A stretch of DNA of 64,000 nt from Urechidicola vernalis (GCF_031846385.1 NZ_JAVRHV010000001.1:806001-870000), one strand, 5' to 3'; numbered from the stretch's first letter, positions 36,261 to 44,899 are shown. Notes: generated by a model from the letters alone, not told the origin. Numbers and translations are program-made.

Positions 36261-37166
36261 CTACACCCAGTCTTTTGGATTTTTTAACACCTCTAACAAT
36301 TTTGCCTCTTCACTTCCTTCATCCGGAATATGATTGTAGTGCCATTGCACATGTGGTGGCAAACTCATTAAAATACTTTCAATGCGACCATTTGTTTTCA
36401 AACCGAACAATGTCCCTTTATCATGAATTAAATTAAATTCCACATAACGACCTCTTCTCACCTCCTGCCAATCTCTTTGCTCTTTGGTATATGCTAAATC
36501 CTTTCTTTTTTCTACAATTGGAACATACGCCTCTAAGAAACTATCCCCAACTTGGGTTACAAAATCATACCAATTCTGCATAGTCATTTCCTCCGTTTCT
36601 GAACAGCGATCAAAAAACAATCCTCCAATACCTCTACCCTCATTTCTATGAGCATTGTGAAAGTAGGTGTCACATTGTTTCTTATACTTTGGATAAAAAC
36701 TTGGATTGTGCTTATCGCAGGCCGTTTTACAAACGGTGTGGAAATGAACCGCATCCTTATCGAACAAATAATATGGCGTTAAATCTTGACCACCTCCAAA
36801 CCAAGAGGTTACTGTTTTTCCAGATTTATCATACATCTCAAAATAGCGCCAATTGGCATGTACTGTTGGCACCATCGGGTTTTTAGGATGCAGCACCAAA
36901 CTCAAACCACATGCAAAAAAATCACAATCTTCTACTCCAAAATACTTTTGCATTGCTGGCGCCAAAGGACCATGAACTGCAGAAATATTTACGCCTCCTT
37001 TTTCAAAAACTGTACCGTCTGAGATAACGCGTGTTCTACCTCCACCACCTTCGGATCGACTCCATAAATCCTCTTGAAATTTGGCTGTTTCATCTATGGC
37101 TTCTAACTTAGAAGTAATGGTGTCTTGTAATTGTAATATATAATTGTAAAATTTATCTTTCATCAT
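36261..37166 (-). CDS. hemF: Oxygen-dependent coproporphyrinogen III oxidase
   Basis: Decarboxylates coproporphyrinogen III to protoporphyrinogen IX with molecular oxygen. 301 residues, the usual size. Motifs: SEGGGGRTRVISDG, NISAVHGPLA, NPMVPTVHANWRYFE, SWFGGGQDLTPYY, GIGGLFFD and GRYVEFNLIHDKGTLFGLKTNGR. These match HemF throughout and include the conserved Arg, His and Asp of the active site. Soluble homodimer. Lies 2 bases after the CHMI-like gene. Two in-frame ATG codons (MM) make the start uncertain by one residue. Confidence 0.97.
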   Translation of the reverse strand: MMKDKFYNYILQLQDTITSKLEAIDETAKFQEDLWSRSEGGGGRTRVISDGTVFEKGGVNISAVHGPLAPAMQKYFGVEDCDFFACGLSLVLHPKNPMVPTVHANWRYFEMYDKSGKTVTSWFGGGQDLTPYYLFDKDAVHFHTVCKTACDKHNPSFYPKYKKQCDTYFHNAHRNEGRGIGGLFFDRCSETEEMTMQNWYDFVTQVGDSFLEAYVPIVEKRKDLAYTKEQRDWQEVRRGRYVEFNLIHDKGTLFGLKTNGRIESILMSLPPHVQWHYNHIPDEGSEEAKLLEVLKNPKDWV

Positions 37167-37168
37167 AT

Positions 37169-37513
37169 CTATACCATGGTTTTATTACAATAAGATGCTT
37201 TTTCAAAATCTCTAATATTCATAGAAATGATTGGAACATTTGGAAACATCTCCTTTAATTTGCTAACTACTCTTTTCGACAAATCTGCTTTTTGAGCATC
37301 TGTTCTTCCTTCCATTATATTTCCAAAAACGTGAATAAAATCTGAGTCACCGCCTTGTACCAATGAGTGTTGAAAAGAGTTCAAACGAACTTTTATATCG
37401 TTTCGTTCGAATAAGCCAGTTTCAAAAGCAGTTTCAAAAACTTCTTGTAAAATTTCTCGCGGTTCTCGGACCTTTAATATTTGCTCAGTACAATCTAAAA
37501 TAAAATGTGGCAT
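37169..37513 (-). CDS. 5-carboxymethyl-2-hydroxymuconate isomerase-like tautomerase
   Basis: 114 residues. It begins MPHFILDCTEQIL: after Met removal, Pro1 would be the catalytic base of the tautomerase superfamily. The length, the VRLNSFQHSLVQGG segment (with an Arg used for substrate binding) and the C-terminal MNIRDFEKASYCNK fit the HpcD/CHMI family. No homoprotocatechuate pathway genes are near, and it sits inside the hem operon 2 bases from its neighbours, so its role here is unknown; it could be a promiscuous keto-enol tautomerase. Confidence 0.82.
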   Translation of the reverse strand: MPHFILDCTEQILKVREPREILQEVFETAFETGLFERNDIKVRLNSFQHSLVQGGDSDFIHVFGNIMEGRTDAQKADLSKRVVSKLKEMFPNVPIISMNIRDFEKASYCNKTMV

Positions 37514-37515
37514 TC

Positions 37516-38061
37516 TTAATTTTTAAAACGTTCGTATAATTCCATATCCATTTCCTTATATTCTTTTGATAAGGTTTTCTGCCATGTAAAACTACAATTT
37601 TCGGCGACCTTTAAACTCGCCAAATTTGTTTTATGTACTACAATCTGCAGTCTATTTAAATTAAGATTTTCAAATGCGTAATTTGTCAACTCAGAAACCG
37701 CTTTACTCACAATTCCTTGACCTTCGTAATTGTAATCAATACAATAAGCGAATTCTCCTTGTCCTTCAAATTTATGTAACTCCTTAATATAAATTAATCC
37801 AACAACTTTTTTTGAATGCTCACCTTTTAAAGTAAACAAATACTCTTCTTTGTTTTTAAATTGTTTATACTTTAATTGTGTAAATATTCTAGATAATTCT
37901 GGATTTAAATTTTGCTCCAAGGTTTTTGGAAAGAATTGTTGTAATCTACTTTCATTGGATACCGCAAAGTCACAAATACTCCAAGCGTCCTTTTCTTGTA
38001 TTTCACAAATGTGAATTACCTCCTTAGGTTTAGATTTTATTTTTAAAACAGAATTAGTCAT
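37516..38061 (-). CDS. GNAT-family N-acetyltransferase (RimJ-like)
   Basis: 181 residues, matching the Acetyltransf_3 (RimJ/RimL) group. Acetyl-CoA binding is suggested by FAYCIDYNYEGQGIVSKAVSELTNYAFENLNL (cited in part: EGQGIVSKA is the pyrophosphate loop). The segment NRLQIVVHKTNLASLKVAENCSF is the typical C-terminal arm. The acceptor could be a protein N-terminus or a small amine; the sequence does not tell. It overlaps the preceding frame by one base in the hem operon. Confidence 0.83.
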   Translation of the reverse strand: MTNSVLKIKSKPKEVIHICEIQEKDAWSICDFAVSNESRLQQFFPKTLEQNLNPELSRIFTQLKYKQFKNKEEYLFTLKGEHSKKVVGLIYIKELHKFEGQGEFAYCIDYNYEGQGIVSKAVSELTNYAFENLNLNRLQIVVHKTNLASLKVAENCSFTWQKTLSKEYKEMDMELYERFKN

Positions 38062-38549
38062 TAGTCTTCCAAATATACCAATTCATTGGTTGTACATGTG
38101 ATTTCTTTTATAGTCGAAACCTTAACAGAAGTCTTTTGTAATTCAAATAAGTGTCGATGTATGAAATCACGTGAATCTTCATTATTAATATAAAAAAATG
38201 ATCTTCCAATTTCATTGTTATGAATATCCATGGCTCTTGATAAAGGATCGTTTACAAATAACTCTTCATGCCAATCCGTTACATCTTTCGTCCAATTCAA
38301 TATCTTTTCGATATTATTCGAATACCTACTACAGGACTTTGCAATTAATGCATTCCATATTGCATGTCTAAAAGCGTTTGCTTTATTATGTTTTCCATGA
38401 ATTTTAGGAAACTCCTTTTCAGCAATTTTATAAGTCTTTACAGTAGCAAAAAAGGTTGCCATTGCAAATAACGGGTGTCTTATAAAAAAACGAAAGAAGC
38501 CAAACAATTGTTTGGCTTTTATTTGCTTTAAGACAGTTCTTAGTGCCAT
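38061..38549 (-). CDS. DUF6973-like protein of the hem operon
   Basis: 162 residues, function unknown. Its hallmark is the segment NKANAFRHAIWNALIAKSC, followed by a WHEELFVNDPLSRAMDIHNNEIGR region; the conserved His, Asp and Asn residues look like a metal or catalytic site. I think it corresponds to the DUF6973 family, from memory. The N-terminus is basic with a weakly hydrophobic stretch (FFRFFIRHPLFAMATFFATV) that may touch the membrane. It starts directly at the hemE stop and overlaps the next gene by one base, so it is strongly coupled to heme genes. Confidence 0.75.
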   Translation of the reverse strand: MALRTVLKQIKAKQLFGFFRFFIRHPLFAMATFFATVKTYKIAEKEFPKIHGKHNKANAFRHAIWNALIAKSCSRYSNNIEKILNWTKDVTDWHEELFVNDPLSRAMDIHNNEIGRSFFYINNEDSRDFIHRHLFELQKTSVKVSTIKEITCTTNELVYLED

Positions 38550-39575
38550 TTACGCTTCGTACTCTTTCACCGCATCAATAAATGCTTTTGCATTGTCTAA
38601 TCCAATATTTGGCAGTATACCATGACCTAAATTAACAATATACTTGTCCTTACCGAAATCGTTAATCATGTCCGTCACCAATCTTTTAATTTCTGCTGGT
38701 GGAGAGAATAAACGAGTCGGATCAAAATTACCTTGAAGCGTAATTTTATTTTCAGTAAACTTACGTGCCATTTGTGGTGTAATTGTCCAATCTACACCCA
38801 AAGCTGAGGCGTTTGAATTTGCCATTTCCTCTAAGGCAAACCAACATCCTTTTCCGAATGCAATAACCGGAGCATCATCTTTTAAGGCCTCAATTATCTG
38901 ATTAATGTACTTCCAAGAAAACTCTTGATAATCAACTGGAGATAACATACCACCCCATGAGTCGAATATTTGAACAGCATTTACACCAGCTTTTACTTTT
39001 TCTTTTAAGTAGGCAATGGTAGTATCAGTAATTTTTTGCAATAAGGTATGCGCTGCGATTGGTTGTGTAAAACAAAATTCTTTTGCTTTGTCAAAGTTTT
39101 TTGACCCTTGACCTTGTATACAATAACACAAGATTGTCCAAGGAGAACCAGCAAAACCAATCAACGGAATGTCATCATTCAACATTTCTTTGGTTAGTTT
39201 AATGGCATCCATTACATAACCCAAAGTTTCATCGATATCTGGTACTATAGTTTTATTCACATCTTCCATAGAACGAATAGGATTTGGTAACCATGGACCA
39301 ATTCCGTTTTTCATTTCTACCTCAATATTCATCGCTTGAGGAATCACCAAAATATCTGAAAATAAGATAGCGGCATCCATTCCATATCTACGAATTGGCT
39401 GCACTGTAATCTCTGCCGCTAATTCTGGAGTTTGACAACGTGTAAAGAAATCATACTTCGCTTTGATTTCCATAAATTCTGGAAGATATCTCCCCGCTTG
39501 ACGCATCATCCAAACTGGAGGTCTTTCAACAACTTCTCCTTTTAATGCCCTTAAATATAAATCGTTTTTTATCAT
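38550..39575 (-). CDS. hemE: Uroporphyrinogen decarboxylase
   Basis: Removes four acetate carboxyls from uroporphyrinogen III to give coproporphyrinogen III. 341 residues, cytosolic dimer. Motifs PPVWMMRQAGRYLPEF (substrate-binding Arg residues and the flexible loop) and PLIGFAGSPWTILCY are diagnostic; AVQIFDSWGG and NLGHGILPNIG follow. I choose the start at 39575 (MIKNDLYLRALKGE). A second in-frame ATG four codons upstream lies inside the arm of an intergenic inverted repeat (TGTCATTCT) and so is unlikely to be the real start. Confidence 0.97.
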   Translation of the reverse strand: MIKNDLYLRALKGEVVERPPVWMMRQAGRYLPEFMEIKAKYDFFTRCQTPELAAEITVQPIRRYGMDAAILFSDILVIPQAMNIEVEMKNGIGPWLPNPIRSMEDVNKTIVPDIDETLGYVMDAIKLTKEMLNDDIPLIGFAGSPWTILCYCIQGQGSKNFDKAKEFCFTQPIAAHTLLQKITDTTIAYLKEKVKAGVNAVQIFDSWGGMLSPVDYQEFSWKYINQIIEALKDDAPVIAFGKGCWFALEEMANSNASALGVDWTITPQMARKFTENKITLQGNFDPTRLFSPPAEIKRLVTDMINDFGKDKYIVNLGHGILPNIGLDNAKAFIDAVKEYEA

Positions 39576-39582
39576 TTTATTT

Positions 39583-39648
39583 GTCATTCTTTCATCATGC
39601 TTAATGAAACGAAGTATTCAAAGATTCCTCATTTCGTTCGGGATGACA
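39583..39648. repeat. Intergenic inverted-repeat element (hemL-hemE junction)
   Basis: Begins TGTCATTCT and ends with GGATGACA, an imperfect inverted repeat. The inner arms contain GAAACGAAG and CGTTCGGGATGACA. It lies in the spacer between hemL and hemE and belongs to the same dispersed family as the elements at 40951, 41979 and 59456. Confidence 0.65.
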
Positions 39649-39650
39649 TA

Positions 39651-40940
39651 TTACATTTCAGATACCTTTTTAATTGAAGCATCAATTGCTTTTTCAATTT
39701 TCTCTATATCACTTTCGCTCAAAGCAGAAGATAAAAACCATGCTTCAAATTGTGATGGTGGTAAAAACACACCATTTTTAATCATTTCCCAAAAGAAAAC
39801 ACCAAACTTATCGGTATCACTTTTTTGTGCTGATGAAAAATCAGTCACTTCATCCTTAGTAAAAAACGGATTGATCATAGATCCAAATCGGTTTACCACT
39901 AAATCAACATTATATTTTTTTCCTGATTTTAATAATGAAGATTTAATCTTCTCAGCAACCACATTAAAGTTTGCATATGGGTCTTGCTTTTTCAATTCAG
40001 ACAATGTTGCAATACCAGATGCCATTGCTATGGGGTTACCGCTTAGCGTTCCTGCCTGATACATTCCTCCTAGAGGCGCTACCATTTCCATAATTTCATT
40101 ACGTGCTCCATAAGCTCCAACAGGAAACCCTCCACCAATAACTTTTCCTAAACATGTAATATCGGCTTCTACATTAAATAATTCTTGCGCACCCCCAAAC
40201 TTAGAACGGAAACCAGTCATAACCTCATCAGCAATTAATAAAATTCCATTGGCGTTACACAACTCTTTTAGTTTCACTAAAAAGTCATCTTGAGGAATTA
40301 CTACTCCCATATTACCGCCAACTGGCTCTAAAATTACCGCTGCAATATCTTTGTTCTCATCTATATGCTTCTGAACAGAATCTAAATTATTGTACTCAGC
40401 AATCAACGTATTTTTAACCGCTTCATCTGGAACCCCTTTACTCCCTGGCAAACTCAACGTTGCTAAACCAGAACCTGCGGCCACCAATAAGGCATCCATA
40501 TGACCGTGGTAACAACCAGAAAATTTAATGATTTTACTTTTTGAAGTATAGGCACGTGCCAATCGAACTGCACTTAAAACCGCCTCAGTTCCAGAATTTA
40601 CAAAACGCACTTTATCCATGCCCGGAAAAGCATCACAAACTATTTTTGCCAGTTTTATTTCATCCTTAGTTGATGCTCCAAAAGAGTACCCTTTTTTTGT
40701 AGCCTTGGTAATTGCTTTTTGCACTTTTTTATGACGATGTCCTAAAATCATAGGTCCATAGGATAATACTAAATCAATATATTCATTAGCATCAACATCG
40801 GTAATTTTACTTCCTTTGGCTTTATCAATAAACAATGGATTTCCTCCAACAGATGCAAAGGCTCTAACAGGAGAATTCACGGCACCTACCAAATGTTCTA
40901 ATCCTTGTTGGTACAGTTTTTCTGATTTTTTTGTTTTCAT
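39651..40940 (-). CDS. hemL: Glutamate-1-semialdehyde 2,1-aminomutase
   Basis: PLP enzyme forming 5-aminolevulinate from glutamate-1-semialdehyde. 429 residues, the usual size. Motifs: VNSPVRAFASVGGNPLF, the FVNSGTEAVLSAVRLAR segment, SGCYHGHMDALLV, ADEVMTGFR (cofactor Asp) and CLGKVIGGGFPVGAYG with the Schiff-base Lys. It partners HemA in the C5 route, as expected for Bacteroidota. 66 bases lie between it and hemB, holding one copy of the dispersed repeat. Confidence 0.97.
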   Translation of the reverse strand: MKTKKSEKLYQQGLEHLVGAVNSPVRAFASVGGNPLFIDKAKGSKITDVDANEYIDLVLSYGPMILGHRHKKVQKAITKATKKGYSFGASTKDEIKLAKIVCDAFPGMDKVRFVNSGTEAVLSAVRLARAYTSKSKIIKFSGCYHGHMDALLVAAGSGLATLSLPGSKGVPDEAVKNTLIAEYNNLDSVQKHIDENKDIAAVILEPVGGNMGVVIPQDDFLVKLKELCNANGILLIADEVMTGFRSKFGGAQELFNVEADITCLGKVIGGGFPVGAYGARNEIMEMVAPLGGMYQAGTLSGNPIAMASGIATLSELKKQDPYANFNVVAEKIKSSLLKSGKKYNVDLVVNRFGSMINPFFTKDEVTDFSSAQKSDTDKFGVFFWEMIKNGVFLPPSQFEAWFLSSALSESDIEKIEKAIDASIKKVSEM

Positions 40941-40950
40941 ACTATATTTT

Positions 40951-41004
40951 TAATCTGAGCAAAGAAAATAATCTAAAGGCTCTTCGACAGGCTCAGAGTG
41001 ACAG
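40951..41004. repeat. Intergenic repeat element (hemB-hemL junction)
   Basis: Right arm TCTTCGACAGGCTCAGAGTGACAG is clear and shares TCTTCGACAGGCTCAG.GTGACA with the element at 41979. The left arm is decayed (only TCTGAGC...AAAGAA is recognisable). Confidence 0.65.
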
Positions 41005-41006
41005 TT

Positions 41007-41966
41007 TTACTTTAACAATTTTGCTACTTCTTTGGCAAAATAGGTGATGATAATATTTGCTCCTGCTCTTTTCATAGATAACAAGGTTTCCATCATAACT
41101 TTTTCTCCATCAATCCAACCCTTTTCTGCGGCCGCCTTAATCATAGCATACTCACCACTGACATTATAACAAGCAATGGGTCTATCAAAATTATTCTTTA
41201 AATCTCTTACAATATCTAAATAAGACAAGGCTGGTTTTACCATTAAAATATCTGCTCCTTCTTGATCATCAAAAGTTGCTTTTCTAATTGCTTCATCCCT
41301 ATTGGCAGCATCCATTTGATAGGTTCTTCTATCTCCAAAACTTGGTGCAGAATCTGCTGCATCTCTAAAAGGCCCGTAATATGAACTTGAGTATTTTACA
41401 GAATATGCCATAATTGGAATGTCTGCAAAACCTGTGTTATCTAATGATTCACGCACCATAGCCACAGTTCCATCCATCATTCCAGATGGTGCTATCATAT
41501 CCGCTCCTGCTTTTGCATGAGAGATTGCTTGCTTACCAATATTAACTAAGGTGCTATCATTCACTACATCATTATCGTGGATGATTCCACAATGGCCATG
41601 AGAAGTATATTCACAAAAACACACATCTGTTATTACATATAAGCTTGGATAATTCTCTTTAATGAATCGAACTGCTTGTTGAATAATTCCATTATCATCC
41701 CAAGTAGAAGTTCCTACATCATCTTTATCCTTCGGAATACCAAATAACAAAACGGCTGGGATATCTAAAGCTATAACCTCATCTAATTCCTTTGAAATCG
41801 TATCTAAAGAAAATCTATTGATTCCTGGCATGGAAACAATTTCTTTTTCTATTCCAGTACCTTCTTCAATAAACAATGGGTAAATTAAATCATCAATTGA
41901 TAACTTCGTTTCTTGAACCAATCTTCTGATGTTTTCCGATTTGCGTAATCTTCTAGTTCTGTTCAT
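41007..41966 (-). CDS. hemB: Porphobilinogen synthase (5-aminolevulinate dehydratase)
   Basis: Condenses two 5-aminolevulinate molecules to porphobilinogen. 319 residues. The segment DVCFCEYTSHGHCGI carries the three cysteines of the active-site zinc centre (CxC...C), so this is a zinc-dependent type. Schiff-base lysines are in MAYSVKYSSSYYGPFRDAA and ADILMVKPALSYLD; the C-terminal CYNVSGEYAMIKAA is the family pattern. Octameric and cytosolic in homologues. Flanked on both sides by spacers that contain the dispersed repeat. Confidence 0.97.
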   Translation of the reverse strand: MNRTRRLRKSENIRRLVQETKLSIDDLIYPLFIEEGTGIEKEIVSMPGINRFSLDTISKELDEVIALDIPAVLLFGIPKDKDDVGTSTWDDNGIIQQAVRFIKENYPSLYVITDVCFCEYTSHGHCGIIHDNDVVNDSTLVNIGKQAISHAKAGADMIAPSGMMDGTVAMVRESLDNTGFADIPIMAYSVKYSSSYYGPFRDAADSAPSFGDRRTYQMDAANRDEAIRKATFDDQEGADILMVKPALSYLDIVRDLKNNFDRPIACYNVSGEYAMIKAAAEKGWIDGEKVMMETLLSMKRAGANIIITYFAKEVAKLLK

Positions 41967-41978
41967 ACTTTTTTATTT

Positions 41979-42033
41979 GTCATTCTGAAAGCAGTGAAGT
42001 TTTTATAGACTCTTCGACAGGCTCAGCGTGACA
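41979..42033. repeat. Intergenic inverted-repeat element (hemCD-hemB junction)
   Basis: Complete copy: begins TGTCATTCTGA, ends TCAGCGTGACA, 9 of 11 terminal bases complementary, with TCTTCGACAGGCTCAGCGTGACA as right arm. Transcribed, it would fold into a long hairpin between hemCD and hemB. Confidence 0.75.
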
Positions 42034-42034
42034 T

Positions 42035-43612
42035 TTATTTATAATATTCGTTTACCGTTTTAATTACATTCTCAATAGAAGGTAATTTTGCAACTTCCAC
42101 ATTATCAAAATGCTTTTTTGCCTCTTCTGCCGTTGTTTCTCCTATACAAAATGCAACTGCCGATTTATTATCATTATCTGCAATATAACTTTGCACACCC
42201 GTTGGGCTATAAAATAATACTCCATCAAAAGTATCGTTGAACTTGCGCTCGTTTAATATGGTTCTATACACCTCAATTTCATCAACTTCAATTGCATTCA
42301 GAGATAGCACATCAATCAAATCATCCCTACGTTTATCTCCGCATAAAAAAGTAACTGATTCGATTTCTTTATTATTTGCAATTGTTTTTGCCAACTCTTC
42401 TGCAGTATTTTCGACAGCAGTAACTTTACCTATCTTCTTTTCAATAAGGCGTTTTGTTCTGCGCCCAACACAATAGATATTTTTAAAATCCAATTCCATC
42501 GGAGAGAAATTATGCAATAAGGCTTCTACTCCATTTTGACTGGTAATTACCAAATGTTCTTTAATCGACTTTAAAATTGTTGGCTTTATTCTATTGTAAC
42601 GAATGGCGATAAAATCGCTCATTTTTATACCAAACTTATCATCAAATAATTCTGTTTGATTTTCAGACAATTGCTTTGTAGATAAAATTTTCTTGGCTTT
42701 TGGCCCACTTGCCATCTCTACCATTAATTTTTTTCCACCACGTTGCAAGATGTCTTCAGCACATTTTTTCCCTAGATCTTTATGGTCTACCATATAACCT
42801 AGTTTATCAACTTCAATTTTTTTCTTCCCATCTAGACTGAACAAGGCACCTTTAAAAATCAATCGTTCTTCTTTAAAAAATGCCAAAGCCCCAATTGGTG
42901 CAGTACAACCACCTTCTAATGTATTAAGAAACTGCCGTTCTATATGTGCACAGATTTCGGTTTCGAAATGATTAATTTCCTTACACACCTCTAATAATTC
43001 TGGATTAGAATCTAAGGCTGTTATCATTACAATCCCTTGTGCAGGAGCAGGAATCATCCAATCTAATTTAACATGATTTTTGGGTAATAATTTTACACGT
43101 TGTAATCCTGCTTGTGCGAATATGGCTCCGTTCCAATTACTGTCTTCCAATTTTTGCATACGTGTATTTACATTTCCACGTAAACCTTCTATTGTATGTG
43201 TTGGATATTGATGTAACCACTGTGCTTTTCTTCTTAAACTACCTGTAGCAATAACTGCTTCCTTTTGATGAAAAAAGTCTTCATTATCTTTAAACACACA
43301 AACATCTAAAGAACCAGCACGTTTTAAAACTGCGGCCTGAACAATATTTTCTGGTAAGACAGTTGGTACATCTTTCATAGAATGTACAGCAATATCAATA
43401 GTCCCATTTAACAAAGCTATATCTAGATTCTTTGTAAAAACACCTGTAATTCCCATTTCATACAATGGTTTTTTCAAGTCTAAATCACCTTGAGAATCTA
43501 TTTTTACAATTTCTGTTTCATGCCCTAAATGATTCAATTGATGAGCCACGGTATTTGCTTGCCAAAGTGCTAATTCACTTGAGCGTGTACCAATTCTAAT
43601 AATTTTCTCCAT
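42035..43612 (-). CDS. hemCD: Hydroxymethylbilane synthase / uroporphyrinogen-III synthase fusion
   Basis: Bifunctional, 525 residues: it would polymerise four porphobilinogens and then cyclise the product. The N-terminal HemC part (1 to about 300) has IRIGTRSSELALWQAN, AVHSMKDVPTVLPE and TGSLRRKAQWLHQYP; Cys236 in EGGCTAPIGA holds the dipyrromethane cofactor. The C-terminal part (about 310-525, KMSDFIAIRYNRI... VITSQNGVEALL... FYSPTGVQSYI) matches HemD, which is weakly conserved. The start overlaps the hemA stop by one base (TAATG). No internal stop or start suggests two separate proteins. Confidence 0.93.
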   Translation of the reverse strand: MEKIIRIGTRSSELALWQANTVAHQLNHLGHETEIVKIDSQGDLDLKKPLYEMGITGVFTKNLDIALLNGTIDIAVHSMKDVPTVLPENIVQAAVLKRAGSLDVCVFKDNEDFFHQKEAVIATGSLRRKAQWLHQYPTHTIEGLRGNVNTRMQKLEDSNWNGAIFAQAGLQRVKLLPKNHVKLDWMIPAPAQGIVMITALDSNPELLEVCKEINHFETEICAHIERQFLNTLEGGCTAPIGALAFFKEERLIFKGALFSLDGKKKIEVDKLGYMVDHKDLGKKCAEDILQRGGKKLMVEMASGPKAKKILSTKQLSENQTELFDDKFGIKMSDFIAIRYNRIKPTILKSIKEHLVITSQNGVEALLHNFSPMELDFKNIYCVGRRTKRLIEKKIGKVTAVENTAEELAKTIANNKEIESVTFLCGDKRRDDLIDVLSLNAIEVDEIEVYRTILNERKFNDTFDGVLFYSPTGVQSYIADNDNKSAVAFCIGETTAEEAKKHFDNVEVAKLPSIENVIKTVNEYYK

Positions 43613-44865
43613 TAACTTTTTTCTGATTTCAAACTAAACACTTTTTGCATTACTTCGATGCTTTGAACATGTTGCGTGTTTTCGTCTTTGAGATGTTTTA
43701 CAAACTTAGTTGTAATTTTTTGTATAAAACGTGAAGTTATAATTTCTGCTTGTTCTACATCAAAATCTTTGATCTTTTTTCTGTGAAAATCAATTTCACT
43801 TATTTGAATAACTTCCAAAGATTCTTTTAGCGCAGTTACCGCCGGTGTAAATCTTCTATGATTTAACCACTCTGTAAACTCATCTTTATAAATATCGATG
43901 ATTAATTCTGCTTTTGGAATTTCATTTTTTCTAATTTCTAAAGTCTTATCAGTAATTGCCGACAATTCATCTACATCTACCAATGCAATTTCTTTTCTGT
44001 TATTCAACTCTTCAGAAACATTCTTAGGCATGGATAAGTCCAATATCAACAACTCTTTTCCTTCCGCTACATGTTTAAATGTAACTGTTGGCTCTGACGC
44101 TCCTGTAGAAACAATTAAAATATCTGCTTTTGCAATTTCTTCAGTTAAAGTTGAAAACTGTGCGTAACGAATTCCTTCGTGCTCATTAGCAAATAATTCT
44201 GCCTTCGCATCTGTTCTATTAATTAAACAAACGTTCTTGTTATTGGTATATTCACTTAAGTTCTTACAGGTATACTTACCCATTTTACCTAAACCATAAA
44301 CTAAAATGTTTTTTGTGTCGGATGCTGGAATATTTTCAATAATATATTGAATAGCTGCATAAGAAACCGAAGTAGTACCAGAACTTAACTTGGTTTTATT
44401 CTTAACACGTTTACTTGCCTGAATAACCAAATTTATTAAACGTTCTAAATAAGAGTTCACCGTTCCTTGTTCCTTCGCTACTTTAAAAGATTGCTTTAAT
44501 TGTCCAACAATTTCATAATCTCCAAGAATTTGACTAGAAAGTCCCGTTGCTAATTTAAAAACATGTTCTATTGCTTCATGTCCTTTATGTACCGAAGAAA
44601 ATTGCACAAACTCATCAACAGTACCATGAGAATATTGACATAATAATTTTATCAATTGAAATGGATGATCCGCGAATCCTGTAATTTCAGTTCTGTTACA
44701 GGTAGATAAAACAAATATACCATCTATCCCTTGGGCCTTGGCATCTTGCAATAACAAAACTTGATTTTCTTTTGAAATACTAAACTTACCACGAGTCTGC
44801 ACATCTGCTTTCTTATAACTCAATCCTACATTATAGAATTTTCGTGGTGAATTGTTTTGTTGCAT
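43612..44865 (-). CDS. hemA: Glutamyl-tRNA reductase
   Basis: First committed step of heme synthesis by the C5 pathway: reduces glutamyl-tRNA to glutamate-1-semialdehyde with NADPH. 417 residues. Motifs: VLSTCNRTEI with the catalytic Cys, the SSQILGDYEIVGQLKQS helix, and the NADPH-binding VYGLGKMGKY in the Rossmann domain, followed by ADILIVSTGA. The C-terminal dimerisation helix is present. It leads the hem operon. N-terminal regulatory residues (MQQNNSPRKFYNVGLSYKKA) are slightly longer than in proteobacteria. Confidence 0.97.
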   Translation of the reverse strand: MQQNNSPRKFYNVGLSYKKADVQTRGKFSISKENQVLLLQDAKAQGIDGIFVLSTCNRTEITGFADHPFQLIKLLCQYSHGTVDEFVQFSSVHKGHEAIEHVFKLATGLSSQILGDYEIVGQLKQSFKVAKEQGTVNSYLERLINLVIQASKRVKNKTKLSSGTTSVSYAAIQYIIENIPASDTKNILVYGLGKMGKYTCKNLSEYTNNKNVCLINRTDAKAELFANEHEGIRYAQFSTLTEEIAKADILIVSTGASEPTVTFKHVAEGKELLILDLSMPKNVSEELNNRKEIALVDVDELSAITDKTLEIRKNEIPKAELIIDIYKDEFTEWLNHRRFTPAVTALKESLEVIQISEIDFHRKKIKDFDVEQAEIITSRFIQKITTKFVKHLKDENTQHVQSIEVMQKVFSLKSEKS

Positions 44866-44891
44866 AAGTTAAGTTGTCAAATAAATATCGC

Positions 44892-44899
44892 CAAAAGTA
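44892..44899 (-). promoter_or_regulatory. Candidate -7 box for the hem operon
   Basis: TACTTTTG on the minus strand, a full TAnnTTTG match 26 bases upstream of the hemA ATG. No -33 TTG is seen at standard spacing, which would fit a promoter needing an activator. Confidence 0.45.

Noticed and set aside
39585..39587. ATG upstream of hemE
   Set aside because: It falls in the TGTCATTCT arm of an intergenic repeat; the family start is four codons downstream.
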